This document shows, piece after piece, positions 1-7,945 of a stretch of 50,928 bases of DNA. The translations under genes and the position numbers were made by a program. Origin of the DNA: Prolixibacteraceae bacterium. GTDB taxonomy: Bacteria; Bacteroidota; Bacteroidia; Bacteroidales; Prolixibacteraceae. Position 1 is the stretch's first letter. Each line of letters begins with the position of its first letter. The DNA is taken from contig JAQICD010000159.1 of assembly GCA_027858715.1 (NCBI GenBank), forward strand, positions 1 to 50,928, written 5' to 3'. The notes under the pieces are model-generated. The model saw only the letters and a list, made by a program, of their open reading frames with translations. It searched no databases and had not been told where the DNA came from.

Positions 1-867
1 TGTTACAAAGTTGTAAACACCGCCTTTACCGTTTTTATTACCGGGATACCAGTTCTGAACGGTTGAGTATTTCACTTCGGCACGTTCCATGGCAATAATT
101 TCGACCACCGCGGCGTGCAGTTGGTTCTCGTCACGCTTTGGCGCGGTACACCCTTCGAGGTACGAAACGTAGCTATCGTCGTCGGCTACAATGAGCGTAC
201 GCTCAAACTGCCCTGTATTGGCTGCATTGATACGGAAATAAGTAGAAAGTTCCATAGGGCAACGCACGCCTTTGGGGATATAGCAAAACGAGCCATCGCT
301 GAAGACTGCCGAGTTCAATGCGGCAAAATAATTGTCGCCTGCCGGCACAGCATTTCCCAGATACTTTTTTACCAAATCGGGAAATTCTTTTACCGCCTCA
401 CTAAACGAGCAAAAGATAATGCCCTTCTCAGCAAGTGTTTCTCTAAACGTGGTTTTCACCGATACACTGTCCATTACAGCATCAACAGCCACTCCAGACA
501 GATGCTTTTGTTCTTCGAGCGGAATACCCAGTTTATTGAAAGTGTCAATCAACTCAGGGTCAACCTCGTCAAGACTATTGGGCTGGTCTTCTTTCTTTTT
601 AGGTGCTGCATAATAACTTATCGATTGATAATCGATGGGCGGAATGTTAAGATGCGCCCAGTCGGGTTTTTTCATTTCCAGCCAATTTCGATAAGCTTTT
701 AACCTGAAATCTAGCATCCATTCGGGTTCTTCCTTTTTAGCCGAGATAATGCGAACAACATCTTCGCTAAGGCCTTTCTCAATTATATCTTGTTCTATAT
801 CAGTGACAAAACCGTACTTATACTCCTCGTTCGTTACTTTCTCTAATATCTTATCTTGTTCTGTCAT
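1..867 (-). CDS. sufB: SufB, Fe-S cluster scaffold subunit (C-terminus outside window)
   Basis: The reading frame opens at an ATG (complement of 865-867) with [20 protein letters not shown] and stays open to the left edge, so 289 codons are visible and the C-terminal part is cut off; the family is usually about 470-490 residues. The start of SufB is recognisable: the YGFVTDIE segment, the KPDWAHL segment, and further on the [24 protein letters not shown] stretch and the YLEGCTAP motif that precedes the beta-helix core. SufB works in the cytoplasm with SufC and SufD as the scaffold on which iron-sulfur clusters are built. sufC and sufD would be expected beyond the left edge; sufS lies 33 kb away at 34.3-35.5 kb. 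The long plus-strand frames inside this region are antisense shadows. Confidence 0.93.
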   Translation of the reverse strand, partial: MTEQDKILEKVTNEEYKYGFVTDIEQDIIEKGLSEDVVRIISAKKEEPEWMLDFRLKAYRNWLEMKKPDWAHLNIPPIDYQSISYYAAPKKKEDQPNSLDEVDPELIDTFNKLGIPLEEQKHLSGVAVDAVMDSVSVKTTFRETLAEKGIIFCSFSEAVKEFPDLVKKYLGNAVPAGDNYFAALNSAVFSDGSFCYIPKGVRCPMELSTYFRINAANTGQFERTLIVADDDSYVSYLEGCTAPKRDENQLHAAVVEIIAMERAEVKYSTVQNWYPGNKNGKGGVYNFVT

Positions 868-931
868 ATAGTATTAAATTAGAAGTCTGGTGGTTTAATA
901 AACAACCAATTTGCCAGACTGTTTAAAAAAT

Positions 932-963
932 GTTGCAAAGATAGTAAAGTAGTCCTATTTTTG
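932..963 (+). promoter_or_regulatory. Probable Bacteroidota-type promoter of thiL
   Basis: TATTTTTG at 956-963 fits the Bacteroidota -7 box (TAnnTTTG). A TTG at 933-935 lies 20 bases upstream, where the -33 TTTG box is expected. The box is about 42 bases before the thiL start. A reverse-strand TATCTTTG (complement of 936-943) lies within the same stretch and could serve sufB, but no -33 match was found for it. Confidence 0.5.
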
Positions 964-1004
964 CCCCTTCAAATTATATTTCATACCATAACATCCGATA
1001 TAAA

Positions 1005-2054
1005 ATGGCTGATAACGAACGCAAAGTAACATCAATTTCCGAATTAGGCGAATTTGGGCTCATCGACAGATTAACAAATAAAATAAAGATAAGAAACGCT
1101 TCAACTTTGAAGGGGATAGGCGACGATGCCGCCATTATTGATGCTAAAGAAAAAAAAGTGGTTATAACAACCGACCTGCTTACCGAAGGCATCCATTTCA
1201 ACCTGATGTATGTACCATTGAAGCATTTAGGGTACAAATCGGTTGTGGTTAACCTCAGTGATGTGGCAGCCATGAATGCAGTACCTACGCAAATTACTGT
1301 TTCTATAGCTGTTTCTTCTAAGTTTTCGGTTGAGGCGCTTGAACAAATTTATGAAGGCATGAACCTGGCCTGCGAAAAATATGGTGTTGACCTTGTGGGT
1401 GGCGACACTACTTCGTCGATGACCGGCCTGGTGATTAGTGTAACAGCCATTGGCATGGCCAGGGAAGAAGAACTGGTTTACCGCAACGGGGCACAAAAAA
1501 ATGACCTTATATGTGTAACCGGCGACCTGGGCGGTGCTTACATGGGGCTTAACCTGCTAGAACGCGAAAACCGGGTTTTTAAGGATAACCCGAACGTTCA
1601 GCCTCAACTCGAAGGTTACAACTATATATTGGAGCGACAGCTCAAGCCCGAAGCCCGTACCGATATGAAAAAGATTTTTGAAGAATTGAAGGTAAAACCA
1701 ACAGCAATGATGGACATATCGGATGGCTTATCATCGGAGGTGATGCACATTTGCAGCGACTCGGGCGTGGGGGCAAAAATATACGAAGAAAAAGTTCCGA
1801 TGGATAACGAAACCAAAGATCTTGCCGAAGAAATGCACATTAACCCGATTGTGGCAGCACTTAATGGTGGCGAAGACTACGAGCTGTTGTTTACAGTTCC
1901 GATTGCCGACCACGATAAAATACGCAATCACCCCGATATTACGGTGATCGGACATATTGTAGATGCTTCAGAAGGCACTAATCTTGTTGCTATGGGAGGA
2001 ACAGAGATCGAGCTAACCGCACAAGGGTGGAATTCGTTGAAGGATGAGAAATAG
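1005..2054 (+). CDS. thiL: Thiamine-monophosphate kinase ThiL
   Basis: At 349 residues this has family length. It phosphorylates thiamine monophosphate with ATP to thiamine diphosphate, the active cofactor, in the cytoplasm. The AIR-synthase-type fold is shown by the N-terminal SELGEFGLIDR opening, the metal-binding GIGDDAA motif near residue 38, TTDLLTEGIHF near 56-66, the NLSDVAAM motif near 83, VGGDTTSS near 131, and the C-terminal MDISDGLSSE and GGEDYELLF motifs. The start ATG at 1005 is preceded by a good -7 box. The methyltransferase gene follows 20 bases after the stop, so the two are probably cotranscribed. Nothing appears to be missing from the active site. Confidence 0.95.
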   Translation: MADNERKVTSISELGEFGLIDRLTNKIKIRNASTLKGIGDDAAIIDAKEKKVVITTDLLTEGIHFNLMYVPLKHLGYKSVVVNLSDVAAMNAVPTQITVSIAVSSKFSVEALEQIYEGMNLACEKYGVDLVGGDTTSSMTGLVISVTAIGMAREEELVYRNGAQKNDLICVTGDLGGAYMGLNLLERENRVFKDNPNVQPQLEGYNYILERQLKPEARTDMKKIFEELKVKPTAMMDISDGLSSEVMHICSDSGVGAKIYEEKVPMDNETKDLAEEMHINPIVAALNGGEDYELLFTVPIADHDKIRNHPDITVIGHIVDASEGTNLVAMGGTEIELTAQGWNSLKDEK

Positions 2055-2074
2055 AAAATATTTGGTCTTACAGA

Positions 2075-3154
2075 ATGGAATATCTGCCTTTTAAAAGAAC
2101 ATATAGATTGGAAAATGCTTTGTTGGAGCGTATCGACAAAGCTGCCATACGCTTAGCTGCAAAACTTAAAGGTTTAGATATTGAAACGCTTTCTGTTTCG
2201 GAATACAACCGGAAGTATCTTGGCAATTACATTTCACACCTTCAGTTTTATATGACGGTTTATACGCAATTAATGGCAAAAGCTGTAAGGGCGCTTAAAC
2301 ATCCCATAGAAGAATCGCTTTTTGTTGATTACGGCGGAGGTTGTGGTTTATTGAGCATGCTGGCTGTCGAAACCGGATTTAAAGAAGTAATTTACAACGA
2401 TATTTACGATGTTTCGACAGCTGATGCCGAAGTTATAGGACAGTACCTTGGATTGATGGCCAGTAGCTATGTTTGCAGTGACATTGACAAACTAGTTGCT
2501 TTTTTGAATATCAAAAATAAACAACCCGATGTGCTTTGCTCTATGGATGTGTTGGAGCATATTTATAACCCCAAAGACTGGTTTGCGAAAGCTGGAGAAA
2601 TAAACGCAGATTTCTCAATTGTTTTTTTAACCAGTGCAAACCCCGCCAATCCGTTTGTAAAAAAACGCCTGAAAAAATTGCATGCTAAAGCTGAATATTC
2701 GGGCGAACAAAAAACGGAGGGATGGAAAGAGCGTGATTCGGTGAAGCCGTTTGTTGAATTGCGTAAGGATATTATAAGTCAGTTTGCACCAGGGTTAGGT
2801 GATTCGGAGGTTGCAATGCTGGCAAAACATACACGTGGTCAGAAGGTCGGTGACATAGAGAATGCTGTTTCGCACTATTTTAAAACGGGTGTATCACCCG
2901 TTTTGATAAATCATCCGACCAACACCTGCGACCCTTTTACCGGTAACTGGTCTGAGAACTTACTCGATTTAAAAGAATTTCGTTCAGGCTTGTCAGCCCT
3001 GGGCTATAATGTTCGATTCGAAAACAGTTACTACAGTTATTCCGAAAACCAAAAGCTTAACATGGTAAAAGCCCTTCTCAACTTAATTATATGGTCTCTT
3101 GGCCGTCGATTTCTTATTTTTTCACCTTCGGTTACAGTTATTGCTTATAAGTGA
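2075..3154 (+). CDS. Class I SAM-dependent methyltransferase, substrate unknown
   Basis: A 359-residue protein with a Rossmann-type methyltransferase core. Motif I is read as FVDYGGGCGLLS near residues 87-98, followed by YNDIYDVS (acidic residue at the end of strand 2) and LCSMDVLEHIYNP near 152-164, where SMDVLEH is the usual motif IV region of class I enzymes. The N-terminal 80 residues are helical and charged and are not recognised. No signal peptide is present; a hydrophobic stretch (LLNLIIWSLGRRFLIF) sits near the C-terminus and might touch the membrane. The gene follows thiL with 20 bases between, but nothing ties it to thiamine synthesis. The acceptor molecule cannot be told from sequence; lipids, sugars or small metabolites are all possible. 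Confidence 0.75.
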   Translation: MEYLPFKRTYRLENALLERIDKAAIRLAAKLKGLDIETLSVSEYNRKYLGNYISHLQFYMTVYTQLMAKAVRALKHPIEESLFVDYGGGCGLLSMLAVETGFKEVIYNDIYDVSTADAEVIGQYLGLMASSYVCSDIDKLVAFLNIKNKQPDVLCSMDVLEHIYNPKDWFAKAGEINADFSIVFLTSANPANPFVKKRLKKLHAKAEYSGEQKTEGWKERDSVKPFVELRKDIISQFAPGLGDSEVAMLAKHTRGQKVGDIENAVSHYFKTGVSPVLINHPTNTCDPFTGNWSENLLDLKEFRSGLSALGYNVRFENSYYSYSENQKLNMVKALLNLIIWSLGRRFLIFSPSVTVIAYK

Positions 3155-3381
3155 TTTATTGAGGGTTGCTAGTCATGGTTAAATTTATCTTTTATTGAAT
3201 AAGCATAAGTTTTCAAATTAGAATCTTCAACTAATGGTTGTGTTAAATCTGTATGGTAGATTGTTAAAAAAGAATAGTAGTAGAAGAATAAGTTCTATTT
3301 TCGCGCGCTTAAAATATGTTGTACAGCAGTTTTATCGAAAGAATTATCTGCTGAAAATTAACATTTTAAAAGATCGAAAAT
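3155..3381. other. Intergenic leader before the SulP gene
   Basis: The 227 bases contain no convincing gene. TATTTTCG at 3296-3303 resembles a -7 box but no -33 box was found at the right distance. CAGCAG at 3324-3329 and CTGCTG at 3348-3353 can form a 6-bp hairpin about 28 bases before the SulP start, which would lie in the transcript leader. Confidence 0.35.
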
Positions 3382-4431
3382 ATGAAACAAATTTTAAGAC
3401 TATTTGATTTTAATGCTGGAATTAACTATAAAACTGAAATATTATCTGGCATAACAGTGGCACTGGCATTAGTTCCCGAGGCAGTAGCTTTTGCTTTAAT
3501 TGCCGGATTATCTCCCCTGACAGGATTGTACGCAGCAGTTGTTATGGGTATTGTAACCTCAGCTTTAGGTGGACGTCCGGGGATGATATCCGGAGCAACA
3601 GGAGCGGTTGCAATAGTCATAATAGCTTTGGCAAAAACGCATGGTGTTGAATATATCTTTGCAACGGTAATATTGGCAGGCATTATTCAGACTCTTGCTG
3701 GTATTTTAAAGTTAGGAAAACTTATTAGGCTTGTACCACAACCTGTTGTTTATGGTTTTGTTAATGGGTTAGCCATCATTATATTCATGTCGCAGCTTTT
3801 ACAATTTAAAGATTCATCGGGTAATTGGTTGACGGGAGAACCTTTGTATGTGCTATTGAGCCTTGTTGTTCTTACCATGATAATTATATGGGGAATGCCT
3901 AAACTCACAAAAGCTTTTCCTGCTTCTTTAGCAGCTATTCTTGTTGTTTTTGGTTTGGTAGCCATACTCGGAATAGATACAAAAACAGTAGGGGATATTG
4001 CATCTATTGAAGGAGGTTTCCCACCTTTTCATATTCCTGAAATTCCATTCACTTTTGAGACACTAAAAGTCATCCTTCCTTATGCATCCATTGTGGCCGG
4101 AGTTGGTTTGATTGAGAGTTTGTTAACGATGAACATTGTGGATGAGATAACAGAAACACGCGGAAATGGAAATAAAGAAGCAGTAGCACAGGGAACCGCA
4201 AATATTTTGTCGGGTTTCTTTTCTGGGATGGGTGGCTGTGCAATGATTGGTCAAAGCCTTATTAACATCTCAAACGGCGCACGGGCAAGAATATCTGGTA
4301 TTGTGGCATCGTTGATGTTGCTGATGTTTGTAATGTTTGGTTCGGGATTAATTGAAAAAGTTCCTATGGCCGCACTTACCGGGCTTATGATTATGGTATC
4401 GGTTGGCACCTTCGAGTGGGCAAGCTTGTGA
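3382..4431 (+). CDS. SulP-family anion transporter, N-terminal part, ended by an in-frame TGA
   Basis: The 349 residues hold most of the membrane domain of a SulP (SLC26-like) carrier: ILSGITVALALVPEAVAFA near the N-terminus, GLYAAVVMGIVTSALGGRPG, the SGATGAVAIV motif, and many hydrophobic helices. SulP proteins move sulfate, bicarbonate or other anions across the inner membrane. The frame ends at TGA 4429-4431, right after FEWASL, yet the same frame continues without loss as TFTKMPKSD into the last membrane segment and the STAS domain. An intact gene would be 514 residues, normal for the family. One base change from CGA (Arg) would explain the stop. It could be a real nonsense mutation, a sequencing error, or a two-part protein. 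Confidence 0.85.
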   Translation: MKQILRLFDFNAGINYKTEILSGITVALALVPEAVAFALIAGLSPLTGLYAAVVMGIVTSALGGRPGMISGATGAVAIVIIALAKTHGVEYIFATVILAGIIQTLAGILKLGKLIRLVPQPVVYGFVNGLAIIIFMSQLLQFKDSSGNWLTGEPLYVLLSLVVLTMIIIWGMPKLTKAFPASLAAILVVFGLVAILGIDTKTVGDIASIEGGFPPFHIPEIPFTFETLKVILPYASIVAGVGLIESLLTMNIVDEITETRGNGNKEAVAQGTANILSGFFSGMGGCAMIGQSLINISNGARARISGIVASLMLLMFVMFGSGLIEKVPMAALTGLMIMVSVGTFEWASL

Positions 4432-4443
4432 ACTTTTACTAAA

Positions 4444-4926
4444 ATGCCTAAATCGGATATTTTTGTGATGGTAATGGTTACCTTGGTTACTGTTTTTCTG
4501 CATAACCTCGCATTGGCAGTTATTATTGGTGTAATTATTTCGGCTTTGGTTTTTGCGTGGGACAATGCCAAACGAATCAGAGCAAGAAAGCACATTGATG
4601 AGAATGGTGTCAAATACTATGAAATTTTTGGCCCGCTATTTTTTGGTTCTGTATCAACCTTCAACGATAAGTTTGATGTTTTGAACGACCCCGATGAGGT
4701 AGTTATAGATTTTAGAGAGAGCAGGGTAGCAGACATGTCGGCCATTGAAGCTTTAAACCGAATTACAGAGCGTTACCAAAAAGCCGGAAAAAGGCTTCAC
4801 CTGAAACATCTCAGTTCAGACTGTCGCGTATTATTGAAAAATGCTGAAGATATTATTGATGTAAATGTAATTGAGGATCCAACATACAAAGTAATGACTA
4901 ATAGAATAAAAAAAGCAGGAAAGTAA
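4444..4926 (+). CDS. SulP-family transporter, C-terminal part with STAS domain
   Basis: These 160 residues continue the reading frame of the preceding SulP part, 12 bases beyond its TGA stop. The first 40 residues (VFLHNLALAVIIGVIISALVF) form the last membrane span or hairpin. From about residue 55 a STAS domain follows (FGPLFFGS, VVIDFRESRVADMSAIEAL, LKHLSSDCRVLLKNA), the cytoplasmic domain that ends SulP carriers. The ATG at 4444 is in place for translational restart after the TGA but has no clear Shine-Dalgarno site. The piece is most simply the severed end of one transporter gene spanning 3382-4926, and both parts keep well conserved sequence, so the break must be recent or tolerated. Confidence 0.8.
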   Translation: MPKSDIFVMVMVTLVTVFLHNLALAVIIGVIISALVFAWDNAKRIRARKHIDENGVKYYEIFGPLFFGSVSTFNDKFDVLNDPDEVVIDFRESRVADMSAIEALNRITERYQKAGKRLHLKHLSSDCRVLLKNAEDIIDVNVIEDPTYKVMTNRIKKAGK

Positions 4927-4942
4927 GTTCCTGCTTTTTTTT
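4908..4942. terminator. Bidirectional intrinsic terminator
   Basis: Perfect 7-bp stem GCAGGAA (4915-4921) and TTCCTGC (4928-4934) with a 6-base loop, flanked by seven A on the left and eight T on the right. It overlaps the SulP stop codon and lies between two converging genes, so it can serve both strands. Confidence 0.85.
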
Positions 4943-4959
4943 ATTCTATCAAGTGTATG

Positions 4960-6210
4960 TTAATAATTCGAAAACCAATCTAAAGCATCGATAATTGTGG
5001 GTAGATATGCCTGTGTGTGATTAAGTTGACCTAGAGATTTAGATTGTACCGTTGATCCTTTTTTAGAGTCAGGAAAACTTGCATAAAACCAGCTTGATTG
5101 TGTTGAGGGAACCCATGAGTCTTTAAAACCGTAGTATAAATTCAAAGGTGTTTCGATATTCCATCCTTCAACTGAATTAAGTTCAAATGCTGCTCTTAAT
5201 GATGCATATTCTTCGGATGTATTAAAAATCTCATCATCCTCAAAGTTATCGTTAAAGATACGGCCAACATATTGTCCAAGTTCATTATCAATTGTGCTGC
5301 TTGTAGTTGTACCATCGATCATGGCGGGAACAGTTTCTGCAAATTCCTCGCTAAAAACAAGAGAATAATCAGTGTCAGCCTGGCTGTATTTCGAAAGTGA
5401 TTCGAAAATGTACAAGATAAACGAAGGACGTTCGTATGGCCCAGTCAGATTCATTACATATTCCCTGAATTTTGTTAGATTATATGCGCCGCTTCCTGCT
5501 GCTGCAGCTGTAACTTCAATATCACTGTTGGCTGCTACGTTTTCTATGGCATATAAACTTCCTGCGGTGGCGCTTCCTCCTTGTGAATAACCCAATAAGA
5601 ATAGTTTATTATTGCTCTTGCAGGGTTCCTCTACAGCAATAAATTCTTTTGAAGCCCTGATCATATCAAGCACTGCATTGTTGGTGTATTCAACGTGCAT
5701 GTAGGGATGAAAAAACTCAGAAGACTCGCCAAAACCAATGTAATCGGGTATTAATATTATATTGCCAGCACTGGCCATTAATATACCTGCAAAAGCTTCA
5801 TTCATCTCGCTTTGATTTGTTAAATATCCCCCGGTTTTAAGATAAACAGTAGGGGCTTCAGCTTTTGTAAATATGGTGCCGTGTTGATAGCTTATAATTG
5901 GAAATGATTTGTCGGGAGAAACAGGGAAAGCAAAAACGCCAGAAGCTTCGATGGTGTCTCCTTCGAAGTATGTTTTATAAATGATTTTATGCAGTTCAAC
6001 ATTATAATTGATATACGCATCGACATCGAGTTCATTGTTTTGTGACAAGAATTGCGTAAGTACAGATGCGTAGATCGTACTACCTATTTTTTCTGTTTCA
6101 ATCAGGTACTTAGGGTTAACTTCTTCCGGATCGTCAGGATCTTCAGTACAACCAGCAATAATAAAAAGTGACAAGATTAAAAATACTAATGGAAATTTGA
6201 CTGTTTTCAT
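4960..6210 (-). CDS. Secreted alpha/beta-hydrolase lipoprotein
   Basis: A 416-residue protein with a lipoprotein signal peptide (FIIAGC, lipidation Cys21) followed by an acidic spacer rich in Asp, Glu and Pro, typical for surface or outer-membrane lipoproteins of this phylum. The body is an alpha/beta hydrolase: YQHGT near residue 109 forms an oxyanion-type loop, IPDYIGFGES near 155, and the nucleophile elbow GYSQGG near 208 carries the catalytic Ser. Asp near DSWVPS and His in LNHTQAY near the C-terminus could complete the triad. The layout resembles secretory-lipase-like or acyl-esterase proteins. The substrate is unknown. It is transcribed towards the terminator at 4908-4942 and stands alone. 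Confidence 0.8.
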   Translation of the reverse strand: MKTVKFPLVFLILSLFIIAGCTEDPDDPEEVNPKYLIETEKIGSTIYASVLTQFLSQNNELDVDAYINYNVELHKIIYKTYFEGDTIEASGVFAFPVSPDKSFPIISYQHGTIFTKAEAPTVYLKTGGYLTNQSEMNEAFAGILMASAGNIILIPDYIGFGESSEFFHPYMHVEYTNNAVLDMIRASKEFIAVEEPCKSNNKLFLLGYSQGGSATAGSLYAIENVAANSDIEVTAAAAGSGAYNLTKFREYVMNLTGPYERPSFILYIFESLSKYSQADTDYSLVFSEEFAETVPAMIDGTTTSSTIDNELGQYVGRIFNDNFEDDEIFNTSEEYASLRAAFELNSVEGWNIETPLNLYYGFKDSWVPSTQSSWFYASFPDSKKGSTVQSKSLGQLNHTQAYLPTIIDALDWFSNY

Positions 6211-6247
6211 GTTTTTGCAGTTTAATGTTTTATTTCTCTTTTCTTAA

Positions 6248-7240
6248 TTAACTATTCAATATTTCATCTATTTCGTTAAGTTCTTCTTTCGAAAAAGTCA
6301 GATAATCGGTTGCGGCCATATTGTCTTCCAGTTGATTTACCGAGCTGGCACCAACCAGTACGGAAGTTATACGCTTATCTTTTAAAAGCCATGCAATAGC
6401 CATTTGAGCCAAAGATTGTCCACGTGCTACTGCTATTTCATTAAGCTCTTTTACTTTATTTAATGCCTGATTAACTTGGTTCTCTTTGAGAAACCCCCAG
6501 GATTTAGCAGCGCGTGAGTTGTCCGGAATACCGTTTAAGTATTTATCGGTTAACAGCCCTTGCGCTAGTGGAGAGAATGCTATAAGCCCTATTCCGGCAT
6601 CTTCTGCCGTATCGAGTAAAGATTCTTCAACCCAACGCTCAAACATTGAGTATCGTACTTGGTTGATCAAGCATGGAGTGCCCATTTTTTGTAATAGTTT
6701 AACTGCCTCGGCAGTTTCTTCAGCATTGTAATTCGAAATGCCTATGTAAAGAGCTTTTCCCTGTCGAACGATCAAGTCAAGTGCAGCCATTGTTTCTTCA
6801 ATCGGGGTGTCGGGGTCGGGACGGTGATGATAAAAAATATCAACATAATCGAGCCCCATACGTTTTAAGCTTTGGTCTAAACTGGCTACAAGGTACTTTT
6901 TTGATCCCCAGTTGCCATAAGGTCCATTCCACATAAGGTAACCGGCTTTGGTTGATATAATCATTTCGTCGCGATAAGCTTTGAAATCGGTTCTCAGTAT
7001 TTTACCGAAACTTTCTTCTGCTGAGCCGGGAGGAGGACCGTAATTGTTGGCTAGATCAAAGTGGGTAATTCCGTTATCAAAAGCATATCTGAGGATATTT
7101 CGTCCGTTTTCAAATGTATCAACACCACCAAAGTTATGCCATAGTCCTAACGAGAGAAGCGGTAATTTTATACCCGACAGTCCACATTTTTTATATTCTG
7201 TCTTTTCGTAACGTTTATCGTTTGCCAGATATTTATCCAT
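6248..7240 (-). CDS. Aldo/keto reductase
   Basis: A 330-residue soluble (TIM-barrel) NADPH-dependent oxidoreductase. The start at 7240 (MDKYLANDKRYEK) is preferred over an upstream ATG at 7267, because the family alignment begins with YKKCGLSGIKLP. Diagnostic residues are visible: FDLANNYG with the catalytic Asp and Tyr, STKAGY with the catalytic Lys, and YHHRPDP with the catalytic-site His. The GPPPGSAEESFG segment and the FSPLAQGLLT motif place it with the YghZ (glyceraldehyde-3-phosphate reductase-like) or Kv-beta-like branch. The likely job is reduction of reactive aldehydes. It is 37 bases upstream of the hydrolase on the same strand (the hydrolase lies downstream), so they may share a transcript. 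Confidence 0.9.
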   Translation of the reverse strand: MDKYLANDKRYEKTEYKKCGLSGIKLPLLSLGLWHNFGGVDTFENGRNILRYAFDNGITHFDLANNYGPPPGSAEESFGKILRTDFKAYRDEMIISTKAGYLMWNGPYGNWGSKKYLVASLDQSLKRMGLDYVDIFYHHRPDPDTPIEETMAALDLIVRQGKALYIGISNYNAEETAEAVKLLQKMGTPCLINQVRYSMFERWVEESLLDTAEDAGIGLIAFSPLAQGLLTDKYLNGIPDNSRAAKSWGFLKENQVNQALNKVKELNEIAVARGQSLAQMAIAWLLKDKRITSVLVGASSVNQLEDNMAATDYLTFSKEELNEIDEILNS

Positions 7241-7351
7241 AATTAAAATATTTTGTGCTTTCAACACAAAAATACTAAAAACATTTGGTTATTTTACCTT
7301 GTAAATATTGCAGAATATATGTTTTAATGTATTGAACAAAAAGTAAATAAA

Positions 7352-7936
7352 ATGTCAAGAATTGATTTTAAACCCGGAACGATGATTTATCCCTTGCCAG
7401 CTGTAATGGTGAGTTGTGGTTCAGTACCTGAAGAATATAATATCATTACGATTGCCTGGACTGGCACGGTAAACAGCAATCCACCTATGTGTTATATATC
7501 GGTGAGGCCTGAGCGACATTCGTACGATATTATTAAAAAGAGCGGTGCGTTTGTAATTAATCTGACCACCGAAAATATGGCTAATGAAACCGATTGGTGT
7601 GGATGCCGTAGCGGAAGTAAGTTTAATAAATGGAAGGAGATGAATCTAACGCCTGTGCCGGCAATAAAAGTTGATGCACCAATGATTTCAGAATCTCCGG
7701 TTTGTATAGAGTGTACCGTTAAAGATATTATTGAACTTGGCTCTCACCACATGTTTTTAGCCGAAGTAGTAAATGTAAGTGTTGATGAGAAATATATGGA
7801 TAATGAAAGTGGAAAGTTTGATCTTGCTGGTGCTAATCCATTGGTATTTAATCATGGAGCCTACTTTAAACTAGGAAAAAAAATCGGCAAGTTTGGTTTT
7901 TCGGTCGAAAAGCGTAAAAAGAAGAAAAGCAAATAA
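7352..7936 (+). CDS. Flavin reductase-like, FMN-binding split-barrel protein
   Basis: A 194-residue cytoplasmic protein of the flavin reductase-like family. It opens with PGTMIYPLPAVMVSCG, then IITIAWTGTVNSNPPMCYISVRPERHSYD, which is the usual FMN-binding pattern, and contains FVINLTTENMANETDWCG. Members bind FMN and pass electrons from NAD(P)H to flavin or other acceptors; the actual partner is not shown. The C-terminus ends in a very basic tail (KRKKKKSK). It is read away from the aldo/keto reductase, with 111 bases between the two starts, and meets the PorK-like gene end to end with a gap of only 9 bases. Confidence 0.88.
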   Translation: MSRIDFKPGTMIYPLPAVMVSCGSVPEEYNIITIAWTGTVNSNPPMCYISVRPERHSYDIIKKSGAFVINLTTENMANETDWCGCRSGSKFNKWKEMNLTPVPAIKVDAPMISESPVCIECTVKDIIELGSHHMFLAEVVNVSVDEKYMDNESGKFDLAGANPLVFNHGAYFKLGKKIGKFGFSVEKRKKKKSK

Positions 7937-7945
7937 TGGTTTTGG

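Noticed and set aside
115..702. Long plus-strand frame at the left end
   Set aside because: It lies wholly antisense to the clear sufB frame and matches no family.
3382..4926. TGA in the SulP gene read as a sense codon (selenocysteine or altered code)
   Set aside because: Many other genes end in TGA, and no selenocysteine-type context or aligned cysteine is expected at the position.
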